A DNA stretch of 64,000 nt from Bacillus sp. T3 (GCF_033449965.1 NZ_CP137761.1:1-64000); one strand, 5' to 3'. Shown: positions 12,427 through 20,712, numbered from the stretch's first letter. The notes: generated from the sequence alone by a model not told the origin. A program made the numbers and translations.

Positions 12427-12936
12427 ATGAATGAAGAACTTCAAAGGTTATTTAATAATTTAATTCAAATTGAACATGTATCTACGACCTTATATCTTGC
12501 CATGTCTGCATATATGGGGAGATTGAACTTAACTGGTATGGCACACTGGCTAAGATTGCAATCAGAAGAGGAAAGAACACACATGCTTAAATTAATTGAT
12601 TTTGTTGTGGATCGAGACGGTACTGTCCAACTGAGCAGTCTTCCTGCTCAACCAAGCGACTTTGGTACACCACTAGAGACTTTTCAAAAGGTATTATCTC
12701 ATGAGCAATTTGTTACAAATTCTTATCGCCAAGCTTATAACTACGCCAATCAAACAGACCCACAGGCCGCTATCATTATACAAGATTTTCTTAGAGAACA
12801 AATCGATGAAGAAGCACAAGCAAAAACAATTATAGATCGACTTAGACTTGCTGAAGGTAACCCTTCTGCCCTTTTATTATTAGACCAGGAATTAGGAGCC
12901 AGAACAGCTACAACGACCGCTCCAGCAGCAAAATAA
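12427..12936 (+). CDS. ferritin-like non-heme iron storage protein
   Basis: A 169-residue four-helix protein of the bacterial ferritin (FtnA) type, probably a cytoplasmic cage that oxidises Fe(II) and stores iron. Ferroxidase-site residues line up: Glu16 and Tyr23 (QIEHVSTTLYLAM), Glu49 and His52 (EEERTHM), Glu93 (SHEQF) and the EQIDEEAQ segment with Glu124/Glu128. The C-terminal region LLLLDQELGAR is typical, followed by a short A/T-rich tail. Start ATG 12427 lies behind GGAGAG. No haem-ligand Met was assigned. It is divergent from the cupin gene with about 230 bp between starts. Confidence 0.85.
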   Translation: MNEELQRLFNNLIQIEHVSTTLYLAMSAYMGRLNLTGMAHWLRLQSEEERTHMLKLIDFVVDRDGTVQLSSLPAQPSDFGTPLETFQKVLSHEQFVTNSYRQAYNYANQTDPQAAIIIQDFLREQIDEEAQAKTIIDRLRLAEGNPSALLLLDQELGARTATTTAPAAK

Positions 12937-13005
12937 ACTTGAAATTGACTTACTTTACACATGATAAGCATATAACTTAAACATTTCTTATAAAAATTCT
13001 ATCCC

Positions 13006-13034
13006 AACCATCCTTTCAAGGATGGTTTTGTATT
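13006..13034 (+). terminator. terminator of the ferritin gene
   Basis: Stem AACCATCC (13006-13013) with GGATGGTT (13020-13027), a 6-nt loop and then a T-rich tail. Confidence 0.75.
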
Positions 13035-13171
13035 ATATCAGCTTCATTTTTTACGAGCCTACCAAATCAACATTTTATTACTGATACTGTAGATAAACCC
13101 TAGAATTTAAATTCAAAAGGCATACTCTTCCCTGCTTTTGGAGTGATTAGATGTGATCAGAAAATTTTTGA

Positions 13172-13191
13172 TGGTCAAAATGTGGTCAATA
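13172..13191 (+). repeat. right copy of imperfect direct repeat flanking the cupin/ferritin module
   Basis: Partner of 11438-11457 (17 of 20 identical). It lies just before the rpsI terminator. Internally it repeats itself (GGTCAAAATGTGGTCAA), so the 9-mer TGTGGTCAA has a weaker extra copy nearby. Confidence 0.5.
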
Positions 13192-13203
13192 GCTATTTTC
13201 GCG

Positions 13204-13240
13204 CATAAAAAAGACCCTTTCCACCAAAGTGGAAAGAGCC
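13204..13240 (-). terminator. terminator of rplM-rpsI
   Basis: On the minus strand GCTCTTTCCAC-TTT-GGTGGAAAGGGT is followed by TTTTTT, 15 nt after the rpsI stop. This closes the two-gene operon. Confidence 0.85.
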
Positions 13241-13254
13241 TTGAAACGTAAATA

Positions 13255-13647
13255 TTAACGTTTTGAGAACTGAGGTGCACGACGAGCGCCTTTAAGACCG
13301 TATTTTTTACGTTCTTTCATACGAGCGTCACGAGTTAATAGTCCAGCGCGCTTTAATGTTGGGCGGAATTCTGGATCAGCTTGAAGTAACGCACGAGCGA
13401 TACCGTGGCGGATTGCGCCAGCTTGACCAGTGTAACCTCCACCTTTAACATTTACAAGCACATCGTAGCTACCTAAAGTTTCAGTAGCGTTTAATGGTTG
13501 TTTAACCACTTCACGTAATGCTTCGAATGGAATGTAATCTGTGATTTCACGATCGTTAATAGTAATGGTTCCGTTACCTGGAACTAAACGAACACGTGCA
13601 ACGGAGCTTTTACGACGACCAGTACCGATATATTGAACTTGTGCCAA
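13255..13647 (-). CDS. rpsI: 30S ribosomal protein S9
   Basis: A 130-residue protein that binds the 16S 3' major domain in the 30S head, with its C-terminal tail reaching the P-site tRNA. The start MAQVQYIGTGRRKSSVARV and end GARRAPQFSKR are the family hallmarks; the terminal Lys-Arg contacts tRNA. Length equals that of B. subtilis S9. It follows rplM by 21 bp and ends the operon at a strong terminator. A shifted frame running back from 13796 is a shadow. Confidence 0.98.
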   Translation of the reverse strand: MAQVQYIGTGRRKSSVARVRLVPGNGTITINDREITDYIPFEALREVVKQPLNATETLGSYDVLVNVKGGGYTGQAGAIRHGIARALLQADPEFRPTLKRAGLLTRDARMKERKKYGLKGARRAPQFSKR

Positions 13648-13668
13648 GTTAATAACCTCCTCTTAAAA

Positions 13669-14106
13669 TTATCCGCGAAGTGTGTAAACTTCTGGTTTTT
13701 GTGCTTGATGTTGGTGTTCTGCACCAGCATATACGTGTAATTTCTTGAACATTTGACGACCAAGAGAGTTCTTAGGAAGCATGCCTTTGATAGCAAGTTC
13801 TAACATTTTCTCAGGGTAGTTTGTACGCATTTCAAGCGCTGTTCTTTGTTTTAATCCACCTGGGTGGTTAGTGTGACGGTAGTAAATCTTGTCAGTTAAC
13901 TTTTTACCAGTTAACTCGATCTTAGATGCATTCACGATGATTACATTATCACCAGTGTCAACATGTGGTGTGAAAGTTGGTTTATTTTTACCACGTAAAA
14001 TTGATGCTACTTCGCTAGCAAGGCGACCTAAAGTCTGACCTTCCGCATCAATTACGTACCATTTACGTTCAATATTGTTTGAATTAGCCATAAACGTTGT
14101 ACGCAT
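13669..14106 (-). CDS. rplM: 50S ribosomal protein L13
   Basis: A 145-residue early-assembly 23S-binding protein. The sequence MRTTFMANSNNIERKWYVIDAE through GRQMFKKLHVYAGAEHQHQAQKPEVY is typical of Bacillus L13. Start ATG 14106 is set by TTAGGAGG upstream and by family length; the frame is open further upstream without a good start. It is transcribed with rpsI from its own sigma-A promoter (14210-14238). The L13-leader region between promoter and start probably mediates autoregulation. Confidence 0.98.
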   Translation of the reverse strand: MRTTFMANSNNIERKWYVIDAEGQTLGRLASEVASILRGKNKPTFTPHVDTGDNVIIVNASKIELTGKKLTDKIYYRHTNHPGGLKQRTALEMRTNYPEKMLELAIKGMLPKNSLGRQMFKKLHVYAGAEHQHQAQKPEVYTLRG

Positions 14107-14203
14107 GAATTTCCCTCCTAAAATAATCTGATTCAGATTGTCCATATATATTTTTACACAAATTGCTCTTCCAGGGCTCATTGTGGGGTTAAAATACATA
14201 CCA
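14107..14203 (-). promoter_or_regulatory. rplM 5' untranslated leader (probable L13 leader)
   Basis: About 95 nt lie between the predicted transcription start and the rplM ATG. Bacillus rplM carries a structured autoregulatory L13 leader at this place. I infer the class from position; a covariance-model match could not be tested. The segment GGACAATCTGAATCAGATTATT can form a hairpin near the ribosome-binding site. Confidence 0.5.
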
Positions 14204-14209
14204 TATGAT

Positions 14210-14238
14210 ATAATATCTCGTTCTGGTCGAATTGTCAA
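14210..14238 (-). promoter_or_regulatory. sigma-A promoter of rplM-rpsI
   Basis: Minus strand: TTGACA (14238-14233), 17-nt spacer, TATTAT (14215-14210). It lies between truA and rplM. Confidence 0.85.
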
Positions 14239-14293
14239 CACCAGGATTAGTTGCCTTAACGAAAAATCCGATAATAAGTGTGTAAAAATATTA

Positions 14294-15032
14294 TTAATAA
14301 ACTACTTCCCATAAGTATAAGCCATGGGCTGGGGCTGTTTTGCCCGTTATGGTTCGATCTTTGTTCTTTATTAGCTCTGGAATTGAAGCCGAATCCCGCT
14401 CGCCAGTCCCAACCTCGAGCAAGGTCCCAACCAGAATCCTAACCATATTATACAAAAAACCGTTACCAACAAATCGAAATACTAACAGTCCATTTTCCTC
14501 CAACAATTCAATCTGATGAATGGTCCGAACACGATCCTCCACTTCTGTCTTCGCAGAGCAAAAACTCGTAAAATCATGAGTCCCAACTAAAAATTGTGAT
14601 GCAGCGATCATGTTGGACACATTTAACGGATACTTAAATTGATAGGCAAACGGATGTAAAAACGGATCCCTTGTTTTTGAAGGATAGATAAAATAACGAT
14701 ACTCCTTCTTGACGACATCAAATCTTGCATGAAAATCACGATGAACTTTGCTAACAGCTAGAATGGATATATCATCCAGGGAGTAGGCTATTTAAGGCAA
14801 GCTGCCACTTTTCCTCAGAGATGTTTAAAGGAGAGTCAAAGTGAAAGACCTGTCCCTTTGCATGCACCCCTGCATCCGTTCTTCCGGAGGCAGAAATTCG
14901 CACCTGAGTGCCTTTATGAAGCTTCATCAATGCTCGTTCAATCTCACTCTGGACGGTAACTTTATTCGGTTGAACTTGATAGCCAGAATACGAAGTTCCT
15001 ACATAAGCAATTTTACATTTAAAACGCTGCAT
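14294..15032 (-). CDS. truA: tRNA pseudouridine(38-40) synthase TruA, frameshifted
   Basis: TruA makes pseudouridine at positions 38-40 of tRNA anticodon arms. The N-terminal part (from 15032) contains the catalytic SGRTDAGVHA motif. It ends at ...NSLLPG because of one extra base at 14776-14777 (minus strand CCTGGATGAT instead of CCTGATGAT). Removing one G continues as PDDISILAVSKVHRDFHARF into the 108-residue C-terminal frame with NGFLYNMVRILVG. The repaired product has about 245 residues (B. subtilis 247). The gene follows ecfT by 12 bp. A sequence error is likelier than true loss, but truA is not essential, so a real mutation is possible. Confidence 0.9.
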
Positions 15033-15044
15033 TCTATTACCCCA

Positions 15045-15842
15045 TTACGATCGAAAAAGATATAAAACAGCCGTTAAGCATCCAAGTGCTAGTAGCATGG
15101 CTGTATCAGCAAAACTCCATCTCAATAAGCGATACTTCGTTCTACCTTCTCCACCACGATATCCCCTTGCCTCCATTGCCACGGCCAGTTCCTCAGCTCG
15201 CTTAAACGAACTAATAAACAACGGTATCAATAACGGAACAATTGCCTTGACTCTTTCTTTAATTGGACCACTAGTAAATTCGACTCCGCGTGCAATCTGT
15301 GCCTTCATAATTTTATCCGTCTCCTGCATTAAGGTTGGAATAAACCTCAAGGAAATAGACATCATGAGCGCTAATTCATGCACTGGAAATTTCACTTTTT
15401 TCAATGGTCCCAACAGTGTCTCAAGACCATCCGTGATCTCAATTGGTGTTGTTGTTAATGTCAGAAGAGAAGTCATAAGGATTAATAAAAAGAACCGCAT
15501 CGAGATAAAAACTCCTTGTCGGATTCCATTTTCATAAATCTCAATCGGGCCAAGCTCATATATAAGCTCGCCACCTTTAGTTAAAAATATATGAAGAATT
15601 AACGTAAAGATGATGAGCCAAAGAACCGGTTTAAGTCCGCCAATTAAAAAGCGAGCAGAAATTTTGGATAGTGCCACCATGATTAGTGTGTACAAAGTTA
15701 AGATTCCATAGGTGAGCGGATTATTGGCAAAAAACACAACACAGACAAATAAGAACACAAGAATCAGCTTAGAACGAGGATCCATTTGATGAATGATTGA
15801 ATTAGCTGGTACATAGCGGCCCAGTATCATTTTATCCATCAT
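15045..15842 (-). CDS. ecfT: EcfT, transmembrane subunit of the energy-coupling factor transporter
   Basis: A 265-residue membrane protein with about five to six spans. It carries the cytoplasmic coupling motifs ARG (IARGVEF) and the second Ala-Arg-Gly (AMEARGYRGG) that contact the two ATPases. Its ATG at 15842 overlaps the ecfA2 stop by one base (TGATG), a sign of translational coupling. Group II ECF modules work with separately encoded substrate-binding S proteins for vitamins and cobalt or other micronutrients; no S gene is in this window. The length matches B. subtilis YbaF/EcfT. Confidence 0.95.
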   Translation of the reverse strand: MMDKMILGRYVPANSIIHQMDPRSKLILVFLFVCVVFFANNPLTYGILTLYTLIMVALSKISARFLIGGLKPVLWLIIFTLILHIFLTKGGELIYELGPIEIYENGIRQGVFISMRFFLLILMTSLLTLTTTPIEITDGLETLLGPLKKVKFPVHELALMMSISLRFIPTLMQETDKIMKAQIARGVEFTSGPIKERVKAIVPLLIPLFISSFKRAEELAVAMEARGYRGGEGRTKYRLLRWSFADTAMLLALGCLTAVLYLFRS

Positions 15843-16709
15843 CACGCATTCCCCCTTTTCAAATGAGCGGAAATCGACTCTATAAGCTGTTCCATTGTTA
15901 AACATGGTTTTCCAAGCTTCGTTTGAAAGGTTTGTTCAAACCGTTGCTGAAAGCGAATAATCTCCGGTACGTCTAAGCCTAACTGGATTAAACCTTCTGG
16001 TGAAGAGAAAATTTCTTCCAGGTGTTCCCTGTTTGTAGACCTCTCCTTTATGCATGATAAAAATTTGGTCAGCAAAACGAGCTGCATCCTCCATGCTATG
16101 AGTAACCAAGATGGTTGAAAGGGATCTTTCTTGGTGAAGTCGATAAAACATCTCCATAATCTCCTTACGCCCTCTCGGATCTAAACCTGCAGTTGGCTCA
16201 TCCAATACAATGACATCTGGCTCCATCGCCAAGACACCTGCAATCGCTACTCTTCTCATTTGTCCACCAGATAGATCAAAAGGTGATTTGGTTAAAATTT
16301 CCTCAGATAGTCCAACTTGACGAATCGCTTCTCTCGCTCTTGCCTTGGCTACTGTTTCAGTTACCCCAAAATTCATTGGTCCAAAACAAATATCCTTTTC
16401 AACCGTTTCATCGAATAACTGATGCTCTGGGAATTGAAAGACAATCCCAACTTTTTGACGGATAGCTCTTAAATTTTTTTCCTTCTTGTTTGCTTCAATT
16501 GTTCGATCACCAATCATGACTCTACCTTTTGTAGGACGCAACAATGCATTGAGGTGTTGGAGAACGGTGGACTTCCCTGAGCCAGTATGACCTATAATGG
16601 CCATAAAAGAGCCAGATGGAATATTAATTGATACATTTTGAATCGCAAGTCGCTCAAATGGAGTTCCTTGTTGATAGCGATGCTCTACTTGCTGCAGTGA
16701 GATATCCAT
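15842..16709 (-). CDS. ecfA2: EcfA2, ECF transporter ATPase, frameshifted
   Basis: An ABC ATPase of the energy-coupling factor: Walker A GHTGSGKST, signature LSGGQMRRV, Walker B VIVLDEPTAGLD and H-loop VTHSMED. The frame breaks near the C-terminus at 16018-16019, where CCTGGAAGAA replaces CCTGAAGAA. Removing one G restores QGTPEEIFSSPEGLIQLGLDVPEI and the C-terminal domain ending HLKRGNA (about 288 residues; B. subtilis 289). The start overlaps ecfA1 by 25 bp. Because the flanks are otherwise perfect, I read it as an intact gene with a sequence error. Confidence 0.92.
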
Positions 16710-17524
16710 AATTCATTCACCAACTCTTCTTCAGATAAAAAATGTTTTGTCAGATGAAAACCGTTTTTACGAAATTCCTTCCCTAATTTAACAGGAAACG
16801 GAATATCCAAGCCTAATTGGACCAATTCTTCATCTAAGGAAAAGATTTGTTCAGGCGTACCTTCTTTATACCGTTCGCCCTTATTCATGACAATGATCCG
16901 ATCGGCCTTTGCAGCTTCCTCTAAATCATGTGTAATCGAAATAACTGTTATATTTCGGCTTTCCTTTAGCTCTCTGATAGTGGCTAACACTTCTTCTCTA
17001 CCACGGGGGTCTAGCATCGATGTTGCTTCATCCAAGATAATAATGGCTGGTTGTAATGCTAATACACTCGCAATCGCCACACGTTGCTTCTGACCACCAG
17101 AAAGATGGTGCGGCTCTTGATTAAGAAACGAAGCCATTTTTACTTTTTCCAAAGATTCAGGAATTCGTTCAAGCATAACCTCTCGAGGAATCCCCATATT
17201 TTCTAAACCAAAAGCCACATCATCTTCAACTGTTGTACCGACAAACTGATTATCAGGGTTTTGAAAGACCATACCGATTTTTTGACGAATATCCCAAACA
17301 GATTGTTCATTCAGCTCAATCCCACAAACATTTACCTTACCTGATTGAGGAAACTGTAAGCCGTTTAATATTTTAGCCATTGTTGATTTCCCTGAACCAT
17401 TATGACCAACAATCGCAAGCCATTCTCCTTCAAACACCTCAAACGAAACATTCTTTAATGCAAAGCCTTCTTGGGAATCATATTGAAAACATATATTGTC
17501 TAAAACAACCAACGCTTTACTCAT
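16685..17524 (-). CDS. ecfA1: EcfA1, ECF transporter ATPase
   Basis: A 279-residue ABC ATPase paired with EcfA2 to power EcfT-linked micronutrient uptake. Walker A GHNGSGKST, Q-loop FQNPDNQFVG, signature LSGGQKQRV, Walker B IIILDEATSMLD and H-loop SITHDLEE are all present. As usual for EcfA1 the glutamate after Walker B is present. It is the first gene of ecfA1-ecfA2-ecfT-truA, behind a structured leader with a terminator-like stem (17590-17680), which suggests the operon is regulated separately from rplQ. Confidence 0.95.
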   Translation of the reverse strand: MSKALVVLDNICFQYDSQEGFALKNVSFEVFEGEWLAIVGHNGSGKSTMAKILNGLQFPQSGKVNVCGIELNEQSVWDIRQKIGMVFQNPDNQFVGTTVEDDVAFGLENMGIPREVMLERIPESLEKVKMASFLNQEPHHLSGGQKQRVAIASVLALQPAIIILDEATSMLDPRGREEVLATIRELKESRNITVISITHDLEEAAKADRIIVMNKGERYKEGTPEQIFSLDEELVQLGLDIPFPVKLGKEFRKNGFHLTKHFLSEEELVNELWISHCSK

Positions 17525-17589
17525 GGTAGTCCTCTCCTATCTAGTCTCCACTCAGCTATCTTTACTCTATAATCAAGATTTTTTGAAAA

Positions 17590-17680
17590 TAAAAAAAGCC
17601 TGCACCTCGCCCTATACGAAAATCCGTAGCTTTTCGTATTCTACATTCCCAACTTGGAAACGAGGAGGAGGTGCATGAGC
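17590..17680 (-). promoter_or_regulatory. structured leader RNA / attenuator upstream of ecfA1
   Basis: On the minus strand an outer stem TGCACCTC (17675-17668) / GAGGTGCA (17608-17601) encloses two hairpins: ATACGAAAA/TTTTCGTAT (17614-17639) and a short TTCC/GGAA one (17646-17658). The outer stem is followed by GGC and seven T. This is a three-way junction closed by a stem that is itself a potential intrinsic terminator, 76 bp before ecfA1. I do not recognise a known riboswitch class. Confidence 0.6.
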
Positions 17681-17825
17681 TAAACAAGACATGAATAGAG
17701 ACCAAAAGTATTATTAACTTACATACCATCTCTAAGGCATATCATGCTTATCATAACGCTCAGTATGGGCTTGGTTCATTCGTGGAATGCTATACGAAAT
17801 CTCTATATGCATTCAGCTTGATTAA
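17681..17825. other. intergenic region between rplQ terminator and ecfA1 leader
   Basis: No gene is visible. A hairpin GAATGC-TATA / TATATGCATTC spans 17785-17814, and the string CTATACGAAA occurs both here and inside the leader hairpin at 17613-17622. A promoter for ecfA1 must lie in this stretch if the operon is independent; the only candidate (TTAGAG, 16 nt, TAATAC) is weak. Confidence 0.4.
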
Positions 17826-17874
17826 AGAAAAAGGGCAAAGAACAAGTTTGTATGTAAACTGTCCTCGCCCTTGT
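17826..17874 (-). terminator. terminator of the alpha operon after rplQ
   Basis: On the minus strand CAAGGGC ... GCCCTTTTTC forms the outer stem, with an inner GACAGTTT/AAACTTGTTC pairing, then T5. It lies about 17 nt beyond the rplQ stop. Confidence 0.8.
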
Positions 17875-17890
17875 TGTTAGTAGAAAAATA

Positions 17891-18253
17891 TTAAACTAAC
17901 TCGATGATAACCATTGGTGCGCCATCGCCGCGGCGTGGTCCAAGCTTCATAATACGAGTGTAGCCACCTTGACGCTCTTCATATCGTGGTGCGATATCAG
18001 CGAAAAGCTTTTGAAGTGCATCTTGGTTCGTTTCAGCGTTAGCTACTTCATTACGAATGTAAGCAGCAGCTTGACGACGAGCATGCAAATCTCCGCGCTT
18101 TCCAAGAGTAATCATTTTTTCAACTGTTGAACGAAGTTCTTTCGCACGAGTTTCAGTTGTTTCAATACGCTCATTAATGATTAGGTCTGTTGTTAAGTCT
18201 CTAAGCATTGCTTTACGTTGAGCGCTTGTACGTCCTAACTTTCTGTAAGCCAT
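17891..18253 (-). CDS. rplQ: 50S ribosomal protein L17
   Basis: A 120-residue protein that binds 23S domain III near the exit-tunnel side. It starts MAYRKLGRTSAQRKAMLRDL and ends MVIIELV, both family signatures. Its length equals B. subtilis L17. It is the last gene of the ribosomal run, 68 bp after rpoA and ahead of a strong terminator. Confidence 0.98.
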   Translation of the reverse strand: MAYRKLGRTSAQRKAMLRDLTTDLIINERIETTETRAKELRSTVEKMITLGKRGDLHARRQAAAYIRNEVANAETNQDALQKLFADIAPRYEERQGGYTRIMKLGPRRGDGAPMVIIELV

Positions 18254-18321
18254 GAAAGTTTCCCTCCTTTGTTGAAGTCTTCTTCTCTATCTAAAAGTTA
18301 ACAGCATCACATGTCAACTAG

Positions 18322-19266
18322 TTAGTCATCCTTACGTAAGCCTAAGCCTAGTTCTTCTAGCTTCGCTTTTACTTCTTCTAGAGATTTTCTACCTAAGTTA
18401 CGAACTTTCATCATATCTTCTTCCGTTTTGTTAGCTAACTCTTGAACGGTATTGATGCCAGCACGTTTTAAGCAGTTATACGAACGAACAGAAAGATCGA
18501 GTTCTTCAATAGTCATTTCTAGAACTTTCTCTTTTTGATCTTCTTCTTTTTCAACCATGATTTCAGCATTTTGTGCTTCGTCAGTTAACCCAACGAAAAT
18601 ATTTAAATGCTCGGTCAAAATTTTAGCACCTAGAGCAATTGCTTCTTTAGGTCCTGTACTACCATCTGTCCATACATCAAATGTTAACTTATCATAGTTC
18701 GTCATTTGACCAACACGAGTATTCTCAACTTGGTAAGAAACACGTGCAACTGGAGTATAGATGGAATCAATCGGAATTACACCAATCGGCTGGTCTTCTC
18801 TTTTGTTTTGATCAGCGGGAGTATAACCGCGACCACGTCTAGCTGTTAGACGCATCCGAAAATGACCATTTGTCCCAAGAGTGGCAATGTGAAGATCTGG
18901 ATTCAAGATTTCAACATCACTATCATGAGTAACATCAGCCGCCGTAACAATCCCTTCACCCTTCACATCAATTTCAAGCGTCTTCTCTTCATCAGAGTAG
19001 ATTTTAAGTGCTAACTTTTTAATGTTAAGAATGATGGAAGACACATCTTCCACGACGCCTTCAATTGTTGAGAATTCATGAAGTACACCATCAATTTGAA
19101 TGGCTGTAACTGCAGCACCTGGGAGTGAGGATAATAGGATACGACGTAAGGAGTTACCCAAAGTTGTTCCATATCCACGCTCAAGTGGTTCTACGACGAA
19201 CTTCCCGTATTTGGCATCATCATTGATCTCAACCGTTTCGATTTTTGGTTTTTCTATTTCGATCAT
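18322..19266 (-). CDS. rpoA: DNA-directed RNA polymerase subunit alpha
   Basis: A 314-residue subunit; the dimer nucleates polymerase assembly. The N-terminal domain has LGNSLRRILLSSLPG. The C-terminal domain (about 240-314) has LDLSVRSYNCLKRAGI and the RNLGRKSLEEVK helix that binds UP elements and regulators. ATG 19266 is chosen because the base before it in frame is a TTG codon and the known start is MIEIEKPKIETVEI. It sits between rpsK and rplQ as expected. Confidence 0.99.
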   Translation of the reverse strand: MIEIEKPKIETVEINDDAKYGKFVVEPLERGYGTTLGNSLRRILLSSLPGAAVTAIQIDGVLHEFSTIEGVVEDVSSIILNIKKLALKIYSDEEKTLEIDVKGEGIVTAADVTHDSDVEILNPDLHIATLGTNGHFRMRLTARRGRGYTPADQNKREDQPIGVIPIDSIYTPVARVSYQVENTRVGQMTNYDKLTFDVWTDGSTGPKEAIALGAKILTEHLNIFVGLTDEAQNAEIMVEKEEDQKEKVLEMTIEELDLSVRSYNCLKRAGINTVQELANKTEEDMMKVRNLGRKSLEEVKAKLEELGLGLRKDD

Positions 19267-19435
19267 CAAATATACCCTCCTTCAAAACGTCGAAACCCAG
19301 GTTAATAAAGTTAACCGAAATTCCCCCTGCATACGTTCCCGATTGTGCACAACAACTGGATAGATTTCTGTATGAGCGCAAAATATTAGTATCATATCCC
19401 ATTATAGACAGGGATACAAATTCTATACAGAAAAA

Positions 19436-19825
19436 TTATACGCGGCGACGTTTTGGTGGACGGCATCCGTTATGTGGAACTGGAGTTACGTCTTTGATTG
19501 CAGTAACTTCAAGACCAGCAGCTTGTAAAGCACGAATTGCAGCTTCACGTCCTGCACCAGGTCCTTTAACTGTTACTTCAAGAGTCTTCATACCATGTTC
19601 CATTGAAGTTTTTGCAGCAGTTTCAGCAGCCATTTGAGCAGCGAATGGAGTAGATTTACGAGAACCTTTAAATCCAAGCGCACCTGCACTTGACCAAGAA
19701 ATTGCATTTCCGTGCGGGTCAGTAATAGTTACAATCGTGTTATTGAAAGTTGAACGAATATGAGCAATACCAGATTCAATATTCTTTTTTACACGGCGTT
19801 TGCGTGTATTAGTTTTACGTGCCAT
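19436..19825 (-). CDS. rpsK: 30S ribosomal protein S11
   Basis: A 129-residue protein of the 30S platform near the E-site mRNA path. MARKTNTRKRRVKKNIESG and the C-terminal PHNGCRPPKRRRV are diagnostic. Its gene follows rpsM by 24 bp. About 170 bp separate it from rpoA, a slightly long gap that holds no clear promoter. Confidence 0.98.
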   Translation of the reverse strand: MARKTNTRKRRVKKNIESGIAHIRSTFNNTIVTITDPHGNAISWSSAGALGFKGSRKSTPFAAQMAAETAAKTSMEHGMKTLEVTVKGPGAGREAAIRALQAAGLEVTAIKDVTPVPHNGCRPPKRRRV

Positions 19826-19849
19826 TTAAATGAGTACCTCCTTTACTAA

Positions 19850-20215
19850 TTATTTTTTCTTGTTAGCAACGGTCTTACGAGGACCTTTACGAGTACGAGC
19901 GTTGTTCTTCGTATTTTGTCCGCGAACAGGCAATCCACGACGATGACGAAGACCACGGTATGATCCGATTTCCATTAAACGCTTAATGTTAAGCGAAATT
20001 TCACGGCGAAGGTCACCTTCAACCTTTAATTTGTCGATAATGTCACGGATTTTATTTAATTCTTCTTCTGTTAAATCACGCACACGTGTATCTTCAGAAA
20101 CTCCAGCATCTGCTAGGATTTTCTCAGCAGTTGGTTTCCCAATTCCGTAAATGTAAGTTAATGAGATTACTACACGCTTTTCGCGTGGAACATCCACACC
20201 AGCAATACGTGCCAT
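19850..20215 (-). CDS. rpsM: 30S ribosomal protein S13
   Basis: A 121-residue protein of the 30S head that forms subunit bridges and touches P-site tRNA. MARIAGVDVPREKRVVISLTYIYGIG is typical, as is the basic tail GPRKTVANKKK. B. subtilis S13 has the same length. Gene spacing is 22 bp to rpmJ. Confidence 0.98.
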   Translation of the reverse strand: MARIAGVDVPREKRVVISLTYIYGIGKPTAEKILADAGVSEDTRVRDLTEEELNKIRDIIDKLKVEGDLRREISLNIKRLMEIGSYRGLRHRRGLPVRGQNTKNNARTRKGPRKTVANKKK

Positions 20216-20237
20216 AGAATAAGCACCTCCTTCTATA

Positions 20238-20351
20238 TTAACCTTGTTTTTGTTTATGTTTTGGGTTTTCGCAGATAACCATTACTTTACCGCGTCTGCG
20301 AATAACTTTACATTTTTCACAGATTGGTTTAACAGATGGTCTTACTTTCAT
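20238..20351 (-). CDS. rpmJ: 50S ribosomal protein L36, zinc-ribbon form
   Basis: A 37-residue protein, start [16 protein letters not shown] and end KHKQKQG. Cys11, Cys14, Cys27 and His32 form the zinc site, so this is the zinc-binding (C+) form. The ribosome-binding site is AGGAGG, just before the ATG. It lies between infA and rpsM, the conserved place. Confidence 0.97.
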
Positions 20352-20387
20352 TATTCTAACCTCCTTGATCATACGGAGTGCAATGGA

Positions 20388-20606
20388 CTATTTAAAGCGA
20401 TACGTGATTCTTCCGCGAGTTAGATCATAAGGGGATAGCTCAACAGTCACTTTATCCCCTGGTAAAATCCGAATGAAGTGCATGCGGATTTTTCCAGAAA
20501 CATGAGCTAACACAGAATGACCATTTTCTAATTCTACCTTAAACATGGCATTTGGCAAAGTTTCAACTACTGTACCTTCTACTTCAATTACATCATCTTT
20601 CGCCAT
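20388..20606 (-). CDS. infA: translation initiation factor IF-1
   Basis: A 72-residue single S1/OB-fold factor that blocks the A site of the 30S subunit during initiation. MAKDDVIEVEGTVVETLPNAMF and the end RGRITYRFK are fully typical. I take the second of two adjacent starts (20606), behind AAGGAGACAG. The small KOW-domain gene that lies between map and infA in some bacilli is absent here (106-bp gap). Confidence 0.98.
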   Translation of the reverse strand: MAKDDVIEVEGTVVETLPNAMFKVELENGHSVLAHVSGKIRMHFIRILPGDKVTVELSPYDLTRGRITYRFK

Positions 20607-20712
20607 CAAACTGTCTCCTTTCTTTATTCAAGTACGTATTAATTCACAAATTGCATTAGAAAGACAAGACCGATTTTTTCGATTGTACTCGAATCAGCAT
20701 GCATACGTGAAC

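Noticed and set aside
14294..15032. Programmed frameshifting in truA
   Set aside because: No slippery heptamer or following pseudoknot is seen and nine other genes show the same kind of indel.
20607..20712. KOW-domain RNA-binding gene between map and infA
   Set aside because: The gap is only 106 bp and has no open frame with a KOW motif.
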